Shown: positions 56,101 to 64,000 of the stretch, piece after piece
Layout of the letters: every line of letters starts with the position of its first letter
How positions within the stretch are numbered: the stretch's first letter is position 1
DNA from: Mimachlamys varia
Taxonomy: Eukaryota > Mollusca > Bivalvia > Pectinida > Pectinidae
Assembly (NCBI GenBank): GCA_947623455.1
Contig: OX392527.1
Span: 28,450,201-28,514,200, forward strand
DNA length: 64,000 nucleotides
Reading direction: 5' to 3'
Translations under genes and position numbers: made by a program
Notes under the pieces: generated by a model
Seen by the model: the letters and a program-made list of their open reading frames with translations, nothing else
What the model was told of the DNA's origin: nothing
Databases searched by the model: none

Positions 56101-58681
56101 TTAACATTACGTTGTGTGTAAGTGAGGTTAACATTACGTTGTGTGTAAGGGAAGTTAACATTACGTTGTGTGTAAGGGAAGTTAACATTACATTGTGTGT
56201 AAGGGAAGTCAACATTACGTTGTGTGTAAGGGAAGTTAACATTACGTTGTGTGTAAGGGAAGTCAACATTACGTTGTGTGTAAGGGAAGTTAACATTACA
56301 TTTTGTGTAAAGGAAGTTAACATTACATTGTGTGTAAGGGAAGTTAACATTACATTGTGTGTAAGTGAAGTTAACATTACGTTGTGTGTAAGGGAAGTTA
56401 ACATTACATTGTGTGTAAGGGAAGTCAACATTACGTTGTGTGTAAGCGAGGTTAACATTACATTGTGTGTAAGGGAAGTTAACATTACGTTGTGTGTAAG
56501 GGAAGTTAACATTACGTTGTGTGTAAGGGAAGTTAACATTACATTGTGTGTAAGTGAAGTTAACATTACGTTGTGTGTAAGGGAAGTTAACATTACATTG
56601 TGTGTAAGGGAAGTCAACATTACGTTGTGTGTAAGGGAAGTTAACATTACGTTGTGTGTAAGGGAAGTTAACATTACATTGTGTGTAAGTGAAGTTAACA
56701 TTACGTTGTGTGTAAGGGAAGTTAACATTACATTGTGTGTAAGGGAAGTCAACATTACGTTGTGTGTAAGCGAGGTTAACATTACATTGTGTGTAAGGGA
56801 AGTTAACATTACGTTGTGTGTAAGTGAGGTTAACATTACGTTGTGTGTAAGTGAGGTTAACATTACGTTGTGTGTAAAGGAAGTTAACATTACATTGTGT
56901 GTAAGTGAGGTTAACATTACGTTGTGTATAAGTGAGGTTAACATTACGTTGTGTGTAAGTGAGGTTAACATTACGTTGTGTGTAAGTGAGGTTAACATTA
57001 CGTTGTGTGTAAGTGAGGTTAACATTACATTGTGTGTAAGTGAGGTTAACATTACATTGTATGTAAGGGAAGTTAACATTACGTTGTGTGTAAGGGAAGT
57101 TAACATTACGTTGTGTGTAAGGGAGGTTAACATTACGTTGTATGTAAGTGAGGTTAACATTATGTTGTGTGTAAGGGAAGTTAACATTACGTTGTGTGTA
57201 AGGGAAGTTACCATTACGTTGTGTGTAAGGGAGATTAACATTACGTTGTGTGTAAGGGAGTTTAAAGGCCCAATAAACGTAACTTTCGGCAAAACTTTAA
57301 GCGAAAATCAATCCTTAAAACTTCTTCTATTTATAGATTTAGTTAAGATTAACTGATATCAACAATATTCAAGATGAATTCTTTCGCGGTTACAGGTACA
57401 GCAGCAGTTGAAAAACGCTATTTGTAAACACGCTTCCATTTCGAACTATCTTCTACCTTCGGTGTGTTGTTGAAGTGGGCCCCACCTGAATTATTTTCAA
57501 TTCTTTGGATTTTTTGTCAATAGTTTCTTGTTAGTTGCCGCTCAGGTTTACTTCGTTTTAGGCTTATTTTTGCATGGTTATCAACTGGATTTTTTTCAGA
57601 ATCACGAAAATTTCCCTGAAGTTACGTATATTGGGCCTTTAACATTATGCTGTGTGTAAGAAAGGTTAACATTATTTTGTTTGTAAGGGAGGTTAACATT
57701 ACGTTGTGTGAAAGAGAGGTTAAAATTGTACTGTATGTATGTGAGGTTAACATTACGTTGTGTGTAAGAGGTTAAAATTGTACTGTATGTAAGGGAGGTT
57801 AACATTATGCTGTATTAGAGCTTAACATTACATTGTGTATATGCGAGGTTTAATTAATATTATGCTGCATATAAGTGAGGTTAACATTATGCTGTGTGTA
57901 AAAGGTTAACAGTATGCTGTAAATGAGGTTTACTTGATGCAGTGTATATGACAAGTAAAGATTTAACCATTGAACATATCTGTCAGATTGTATCTATTGT
58001 CAGTGCAACCTGAGTGCCAGATAAATAGAAGGATGTCTGCTAGCTAGAGCACAGAATCCAAGTTTGAGCATGAGAATGGCTTTGTGAACATGACTCAAGA
58101 ATTAATCCTCTGCATTATCAGTGTCACTAAGGTATTAGGCTTTATCACATAACTGACCCATTCTGTCATGTCATAAATACCTATGGTATTACACACATGT
58201 AATAACACTATTGTGATGACATATGATTGTTACGGTAGTGAAAATCGTACAATCAAAGTGGATTTGCCTGTTCTATAGAGAATGAATTTGAGAGTTTTAG
58301 TTATTTTCTCATACATATAAGTAATGTGTGTCAATTTCTTACATTTGTGTCAATGTAATATGAAATTTATCAAACTTGTTGAATAATTTCATGTCACTCG
58401 CCTAAAGGCTCGTAACATATAAAATTATTCAACTTGTTTAATAAACTCCATATTACATCAACATGTAAGATCCTCTATTAACACTATACAATAGATTTAG
58501 CCAGCGATATTTGTTCCTGTTGTTACAGATGCAGCATCAAAACATGCTTTCCATGCATTCCATGACAGCCTGAAGGCTGAGGTGGCCCACAGGAACATAG
58601 ATGTATGTGTGGTGTGTCCCAGTTATATCCAAACCAACCTCTCCAAGAACGCTGTTACCGGAGATGGGACTCCATATGGTG
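47131..58681 (+). CDS. DHRS7B: DHRS7B-like short-chain dehydrogenase, five coding exons, 3' end outside window
   Basis: Coding exons: 47131-47275 (exon probably begins 47128), 47856-47959, 48996-49215, 55362-55454 and 58529-58681. Phases 1, 0, 1, 1, 1 join without stops. The protein begins with a hydrophobic anchor ([16 protein letters not shown]) and a basic stretch. The Rossmann fold follows with the cofactor loop TGASSGLG, then LAGRN, the LVNNAG motif, the catalytic Ser region (GISSIQG) and YAASKH with the catalytic Tyr and Lys. It continues with [10 protein letters not shown] and breaks off at GTPYG. Human DHRS7B (about 325 aa) has the same order; it is a peroxisomal/ER acyl- or alkyl-DHAP reductase in ether-lipid synthesis, which I infer for this protein. 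The missing part is the C-terminal region of roughly 80 residues. The catalytic Tyr codon is split by intron 4 (T|AT). The exon 4 acceptor lies at the end of a minisatellite repeating the same acceptor. Confidence 0.92.
48027..48854. mobile_element. TIR element (CAGTGAAACCT ends) in DHRS7B intron 2, with a nested MITE
   Basis: The left end, TTACAGTGAAACCTTGCTTA then AAGACCACC, is inverted at the right end, GGTGGTCTTAATAGAG then AGGTTTCACTGTAA. Further TTAAGACCACC phrases repeat inside. A second element is nested at 48106-48453. No transposase frame. Confidence 0.8.
48106..48453. mobile_element. hAT-like MITE nested in another element
   Basis: The ends TAGAGCTGGGTACC and GCCCAGCCCTA are roughly inverted, and the interior contains several GGTACGTACC and TACCACGGTA palindromic blocks. 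The flanks CTATATAT (48098-48105) and CTGTATAT (48454-48461) match at seven of eight bases, consistent with the 8-bp target duplication of hAT elements. No coding content. Confidence 0.7.
49306..51084 (+). mobile_element. Non-autonomous piggyBac-like element of about 1.77 kb, copy 3
   Basis: TTAA at 49306-49309 and 51081-51084. Perfect-looking ends AGGGGCATCCCGCGAAAG and CTTTCGCGGGATGCCCCT. It is collinear with 26675-28454 and inverted relative to 35611-37077. Open frames inside (for example 50816-51097 minus and 50769-50966 plus) have no transposase motifs. It is inserted in DHRS7B intron 3, directly next to a minisatellite that starts right after the right TTAA. Confidence 0.9.
51085..52682 (+). 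repeat. 41-bp minisatellite with longer variant units in DHRS7B intron 3
   Basis: The base unit is AGTCACCAGACATCAGCTAC followed by TCCATCTCACCAGGGATAAA. A longer variant inserts an AGAGGTTATATCAAAGTCAC block. Base and long units are interspersed, giving a mixed higher-order pattern. The array begins at the TTAA of the adjacent piggyBac-like element. It decays into a degenerate region to about 53100. Confidence 0.92.
52683..53100. repeat. Degenerate GTCACCAGAGGTCAGT-type repeats
   Basis: Irregular copies of (A/T)GTCACCAGAGGTCAGT and GGTTCTTATCAGAGGTCAG continue from the cleaner array upstream. They look like an older edge of the same family. No coding content. Confidence 0.7.
53101..54230. 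other. No gene seen; DHRS7B intron 3
   Basis: Intron sequence without recognised exons. The region near 53270-53960 has a dispersed-repeat character but no clear ends that I can define. Confidence 0.45.
54231..55361 (+). repeat. 29/41-bp minisatellite built on the DHRS7B exon 4 acceptor
   Basis: Long units hold TTCTTTCAGCG(G/A)TTCTGTC then TCACATGATATCTGTCTTTG, that is the exon 4 acceptor (CTTTCAG) plus about 24 bases of the exon. The real exon starts at 55362 with CGGTACTGTCTCACATGATA and is the last member of the array. Short units of 29 bp lack the TTTCAGCGG part. More than a dozen copies keep a full pyrimidine tract and AG. The plus-strand frames here (SHDICLC...) follow the repeat and are not separate genes. 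Confidence 0.93.
55517..57261 (+). repeat. 27-bp minisatellite in DHRS7B intron 4, about 64 units
   Basis: The unit is GTAAG(T/G)GA(G/A)GTTAACATTA followed by C(G/A)TTGTGT. It begins about 60 bp after the exon 4 donor GTAAGT, and its own GTAAGTGAG/GTAAGGGAA motif resembles a donor. Because 27 is divisible by three and no frame of the unit contains a stop in the two frames seen, both strands are open for over 1.2 kb (LTSLTHNVM and VREVNITLC repeats). These are intronic artefacts. Each unit contains GTTAAC, and thus TTAA. Confidence 0.94.
57262..57642. mobile_element. Short MITE with TTAA target duplication, copy 2
   Basis: The element spans 57266-57638 between TTAA duplications. Ends AGGCCCAATAAACGTAACTT and AAGTTACGTATATTGGGCCT are inverted. 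It is collinear with copy 1 at 26287-26678 (shared TTTACTTCGTTTTAGGCTTA). It has inserted into a TTAA inside one unit of the 27-bp minisatellite, which resumes at 57643. Confidence 0.9.
57643..57960 (+). repeat. Degenerate distal part of the 27-bp minisatellite
   Basis: Units of the type GAGGTTAACATTATGCTGTGT continue after the MITE with more substitutions and length changes than on the other side, so this edge of the array is older or escaped homogenisation. Confidence 0.8.
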
Positions 58682-58889
58682 GTGAGTTTGGATTCTTAGC
58701 TTTGTTATCACTTCTACACACAGAAATGAATCAAAACACTCAGAGTACTGAAGGCGGTGTTACTCAGATATTTTGAAAACAGAGAAGAAATGAAATGTAA
58801 AAGATGGATTTTGTGTGTTACAACTGATGGAACCAAACCCTATATGCATGGCGAATAAAAAAGTTGATTTCTTGAAAATTTGCTTAGTA

Positions 58890-61800
58890 TATATGAACTT
58901 TTACAGAAAGTTTACTCTCGCTGAGTATGTCTATGTGAACTCTTAACAGAAAGTTTACTGTAGCTGAGTATGTCTATGTGAACTCTTACAGAAAGTTTAT
59001 TCTAGCTGAGTATATCTATGTGAACTCTTACAGAGTTTACTCTTGCTGAGTAAGTCTATGTGAACTCTTAACAGAAAGCTTATTCTAGCTGAGTATGTCT
59101 ATGTGAACTTTTACGGAAAGTTTACTCTCGCTGAGTATGTCTATGTGAACTCTTAACAGAAAGTTCACTGTAGCTGAGTATGTCTATGTGAACTCTTACA
59201 GAAAGTTTACTCTCGCTGAGTATGTCTATGTGAACTCTTACAGAAAGTTTATTCTAACTGAGTATGTCTATGTGAACTTTTACGGAAAGTTTACTCTCGC
59301 TGAGTATGTCTATGTGAACTCTTAACAGAAAGTTCACTGTAGCTGAGTATGTCTATGTGAACTCTTACAGAAAGTTTACTCTCGCTGAGTATGTCTATGT
59401 GAACTCTTACAGAAAGTTTATTCTAGCTGAGTATATCAATGTGAACTCTTACAGAGTTTACTCTTGCTGAGTAAGTCTATGTGAACTCTTAACAGAAAGC
59501 TTATTCTAGCTGAGTATGTCTATGTGAACTCTTACGGAAAGTTTACTCTCGCTGAGTGTCTATGTGAACTCTTACGGAAAGTTTACTCTTGCTGAGTATG
59601 TCTATGTGAACTCTTAACAGAAAGTTTACTGAAGCTGAGTATGTCTATGTGAACTCTTACAGAAAGTTTACTGTAGCTGAGTATGTCTATGTGAACTCTT
59701 ACAGAAAGTTTACTCTCGCTGAGTATGTCTATGTGAACTCCTACAGAAAGTTTACTCTAGCTGAGTATGTCTATGTGAACTCTTACGGAAAGTTTACTCT
59801 CGCTGAGTATGTCTATGTGAACTCTTAACAGAAAGTTTACTGTAGCTGAGTATGTCTATGTGAACTCTTACAGAAAGTTTACTGTAGCTGAGTATGTCTA
59901 TGTGAACTCTTACAGAAAGTTTACTCTCGCTGAGTATATCTATGTGAACTCTTACAGAAAGTTTACTCTAGCTGAGTATATCTATGTGAACTCTTACAGA
60001 AAGTTTATTCTAGCTGAGTATGTCTATGTGAACTCTTACAGAAAGTTTACTGTAGCTGAGTATGTCTATGTGAACTCTTACAGAAAGTTTACTCTCGCTG
60101 AGTATGTCTATGTGAACTCTTACAGCAAGTTTACTGTAGCTGAGTATGTCTTTGTGAACTCTTACAGAAAGTTTACTCTCGCTGAGTATATCTATGTGAA
60201 CTCTTACAGAAAGTTTACTCTAGCTGAGTATATCTATGTGAACTCTTACAGAAAGTTTATTCTAGCTGAGTATGTCTATGTGAACTCTTACAGAAAGTTT
60301 ACTGTAGCTGAGTATGTCTATGTGAACTCTTACAGAAAGTTTACTCTCGCTGAGTATGTCTATGTGAACTCTTACAGCAAGTTTACTGTAGCTGAGTATG
60401 TCTTTGTGAACTCTTACAGAAAGTTTACTCTAGCTGAGTTTGTCTATGTGAACTCTTACAGAAAGTTTACTCTCGCTGAGTATGTCTATGTGAACTCTTA
60501 CAGAGTTTACTCTCGCTGAGTAAGTCTATGTGAACTCTTAACAGAAAGCTTATTCTAGCTGAGTATGTCTATGTGAACTCTTACGGAAAGTTCACTGTAG
60601 CTGAGTATGTCTATGTGAACTCTTACAGAAAGTTTACTCTCGCTGAGTATGTCTATGTGAACTCTTACAGAAAGTTTATTCTAGCTGAGTATATCTATGT
60701 GAACTCTTACAGAGTTTACTCTTGCTGAGTAAGTCTATGTGAACTCTTAACAGAAAGCTTATTCTAGCTGAGTATGTCTATGTGAACTCTTACGGAAAGT
60801 TTACTCTTGCTGAGTATGTCTATGTGAACTCTTAACAGAAAGTTTACTGTAGCTGAGTATGTCTATGTGAACTCTTACAGAAAGTTTACTCTCGCTGAGT
60901 ATGTCTATGTGAACTCTTACAGAAAGTTTACTCTCGCTGAGTATGTCTATGTGAACTCCTACAGAAAGTTTACTCTAGCTGAGTATGTCTATGTGAACTC
61001 TTACAGAAAGTTTATTCTAGCTGAGTATATCTATGTGAACTCTTACAGAAAGTTTATTCTTGCTGAGTATGTCTATGTGAACTCTTACAGAAAGTTTATT
61101 CTAGCTGAGTATGTCTATGTGAACTCTTAACAGAAAGTTTACTGTAGCCGAGTATGTCTATGTGAACTCTTAACAGAAAGTTTACTGTAGCCGAGTATGT
61201 CTATGTGAACTCTTAACAGAAAGTTTACTCTAGCTGAGTATGTCTATGTGAACTCTTACAGAAAGTTTACTCTCGCTGAGTATGTCTATGTGAACTCTTA
61301 ACAGAAAGTTTACTCTTGCTGAGTATTTTATGTGAACTCTTAACAGAAAGTTTACTCTTGCTGAGTATGTCTATGTGAACTCTTAACAGAAAGTTTACTG
61401 TAGCTGAGTATGTCTATGTGAACTCTTACAGAAAGTTTATTCTAGCTGAGTATATCTATGTGAACTCTTACAGAGTTTACTCTTGCTGAGTAAGTCTATG
61501 TGAACTCTTAACAGAAAGCTTATTCTAGCTGAGTATGTCTATGTGAACTTTTACGGAAAGTTTACTCTCGTTGAGTATGTCTATGTGAACTCTTAACAGA
61601 AAGTTCACTGTAGCTGAGTATGTCTATGTGAACTCTTACAGAAAGTTTACTCTCGCTGAGTATGTCTATGTGAACTCTTACAGAAAGTTTATTCTAACTG
61701 AGTATGTCTATGTGAACTTTTACGGAAAGTTTACTCTCGCTGAGTATGTCTATGTGAACTCTTAACAGAAAGTTCACTGTAGCTGAGTATGTCTATGTGA

Positions 61801-64000
61801 ACTCTTACAGAAAGTTTACTCTCGCTGAGTATGTCTATGTGAACTCTTACAGAAAGTTTATTCTAGCTGAGTATATCTATGTGAACTCTTACAGAGTTTA
61901 CTCTTGCTGAGTAAGTCTATGTGAACTCTTAACAGAAAGCTTATTCTAGCTGAGTATGTCTATGTGAACTCTTACGGAAAGTTTACTCTCGCTGAGTGTC
62001 TATGTGAACTCTTACGGAAAGTTTACTCTTGCTGAGTATGTCTATGTGAACTCTTAACAGAAAGTTTACTGAAGCTGAGTATGTCTATGTGAACTCTTAC
62101 AGAAAGTTTACTGTAGCTGAGTATGTCTATGTGAACTCTTACAGAAAGTTTACTCTCGCTGAGTATGTCTATGTGAACTCCTACAGAAAGTTTACTCTAG
62201 CTGAGTATGTCTATGTGAACTCTTACGGAAAGTTTACTCTCGCTGAGTATGTCTATGTGAACTCTTAACAGAAAGTTTACTGTAGCTGAGTATGTCTATG
62301 TGAACTCTTACAGAAAGTTTACTGTAGCTGAGTATGTCTATGTGAACTCTTACAGAAAGTTTACTCTCGCTGAGTATATCTATGTGAACTCTTACAGAAA
62401 GTTTACTCTAGCTGAGTATATCTATGTGAACTCTTACAGAAAGTTTATTCTAGCTGAGTATGTCTATGTGAACTCTTACAGAAAGTTTACTGTAGCTGAG
62501 TATGTCTATGTGAACTCTTACAGAAAGTTTACTCTCGCTGAGTATGTCTATGTGAACTCTTACAGCAAGTTTACTGTAGCTGAGTATGTCTTTGTGAACT
62601 CTTACAGAAAGTTTACTCTAGCTGAGTTTGTCTATGTGAACTCTTACAGAAAGTTTACTCTCGCTGAGTATGTCTATGTGAACTCTTACAGAAAGTTTAC
62701 TCTCGCTGAGTATGTCTATGTGAACTCTTAACAGAAAGTTTACTGTAGCTGAGTATGTCTATGTGAACTCTTAACAGAAAGTTTACTGTAGCCGAGTATG
62801 TCTATGTGAACTCTTAACAGAAAGTTTACTCTAGCTGAGTATGTCTATGTGAACTCTTACAGAAAGTTTACTCTTGCTGAGTATGTCTATGTGAACTCTT
62901 AACAGAAAGTTTACTCATGCTGAGTATGTCTATGTGAACTCTTAACAGAAAGTTTACTGTAGCTGAGTATGTCTATGTGAACTCTCACAGAAAGTTTATT
63001 CTAGCTGAGTATATCTATGTGAACTCTTACAGAGTTTACTCTCGCTGAGTAAGTCTATGTGAACTCTTAACAGAAAGCTTATTCTAGCTGAGTATGTCTA
63101 TGTGAACTCTTACGGAAAGTTTACTCTCGCTGAGTATGTCTATGTGAACTCTTACGGAAAGTTCACTGTAGCTGAGTATGTCTATGTGAACTCTTACAGA
63201 AAGTTTACTCTCGCTGAGTATGTCTATGTGAACTCTTACAGAAAGTTTATTCTAGCTGAGTATATCTATGTGAACTCTTACAGAGTTTACTCTTGCTGAG
63301 TAAGTCTATGTGAACTCTTAACAGAAAGCTTATTCTAGCTGAGTATGTCTATGTGAACTCTTACGGAAAGTTTACTCTTGCTGAGTATGTCTATGTGAAC
63401 TCTTAACAGAAAGTTTACTGTAGCTGAGTATGTCTATGTGAACTCTTACAGAAAGTTTACTCTCGCTGAGTATGTCTATGTGAACTCTTACAGAAAGTTT
63501 ACTCTCGCTGAGTATGTCTATGTGAACTCCTACAGAAAGTTTACTCTAGCTGAGTATGTCTATGTGAACTCTTACAGAAAGTTTATTCTAGCTGAGTATA
63601 TCTATGTGAACTCTTACAGAAAGTTTATTCTTGCTGAGTATGTCTATGTGAACTCTTACAGAAAGTTTATTCTAGCTGAGTATGTCTATGTGAACTCTTA
63701 CAGAAAGTTTACTGTAGCTGAGTATGTCTATGTGAACTCTTACAGAAAGTTTACTCTCGCTGAGTATGTCTATGTGAACTCTTACAGCAAGTTTACTGTA
63801 GCTGAGTATGTCTTTGTGAACTCTTACAGAAAGTTTACTCTAGCGGAGTTTGTCTATGTGAACTCTTACAGAAAGTTTACTCTCGCTGAGTATGTCTATG
63901 TGAACTCTTACAGAAAGTTTACTCTCGCTGAGTATGTCTATGTGAACTCTTAACAGAAAGTTTACTGTAGCTGAGTATGTCTATGTGAACTCTTAACAGA
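58890..64000 (+). repeat. 42-bp minisatellite, about 120 units, with higher-order structure; continues past the window
   Basis: The unit is AACTCTTACAGAAAGTTTAC followed by TCTCGCTGAGTATGTCTATG and TG. Variants include TAACAG (one base longer, shifting frame), TTACGG, a short CAGAGTTTACTC form and TGAGTAAGTC. Blocks recur about 2440 bp apart (for example 59221 with 61661, and 59860 with 62300), showing a large higher-order duplication. It lies in the DHRS7B intron after exon 5. Plus-strand frames (NSYRKFTLAEYVYV repeats) follow from the 42-bp unit and are broken by the 43-bp variants; I do not regard them as genes. Units carry acceptor-like CTTACAG and donor-like GAGTAAGT motifs. Confidence 0.93.

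Noticed and set aside
59860..63953. Plus-strand repeat proteins (NSYRKFTLAEYVYV) as possible structural or secreted proteins
   Set aside because: The frames arise from a 42-bp unit and are repeatedly interrupted by 43-bp variants with TAACAG; they start and stop wherever such variants occur, and sit in a DHRS7B intron.

Overview
The window is animal nuclear DNA, most likely from a bivalve mollusc. The evidence is split genes with GT-AG introns, many intronic minisatellites, a decayed LINE, and short-TIR element families of a style I associate with bivalve genomes (ends such as AACAAGAGGCCCAT, and TCATCTGACCC with GACGACGGACGAAGCATGATG). The species is not determinable from the sequence alone. 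There are no bacterial operons, CRISPR arrays, tRNA or rRNA genes that I can see.

Three protein-coding genes can be rebuilt exon by exon. (1) A TMEM220 homologue on the + strand (5621-10608, six coding exons, 189 aa). (2) A USP22 homologue on the - strand (45587 down to 26122, thirteen coding exons, 514 aa), a ubiquitin-specific protease of the SAGA deubiquitinase module. (3) The first five coding exons of a DHRS7B-like short-chain dehydrogenase on the + strand (47131-58681), whose 3' end lies beyond the window. USP22 and DHRS7B are head to head with about 1.5 kb between their start codons. In human both genes map to 17p11.2 and TMEM220 to 17p13.1, so the linkage may be ancient.

Layout: 1-2.3 kb broken LINE; 2.6-4.4 kb fold-back elements; 5.6-10.9 kb TMEM220; 11.1-17.5 kb TIR elements with internal satellites; 17.5-25.2 kb gene-free DNA with several minisatellites; 26.1-45.6 kb USP22; 45.6-47.1 kb divergent promoter; 47.1 kb to the end DHRS7B, its last visible intron filled by a 42-bp minisatellite.

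The most unusual property is that several minisatellites grow out of splice junctions. The repeat unit carries the donor or acceptor plus some exon bases: TMEM220 exon 3 donor, TMEM220 exon 4 acceptor plus a membrane-helix segment, USP22 exon 12 acceptor, DHRS7B exon 4 acceptor, and on a small scale the USP22 exon 8 donor. The TMEM220 exon 4 array (8 copies) stays in frame throughout and could add up to 131 residues. A second theme is that non-autonomous elements with TTAA target sites (piggyBac-like ends) are inserted within or directly beside these minisatellites. All long open frames inside the arrays are by-products of repeat units whose length is a multiple of three.
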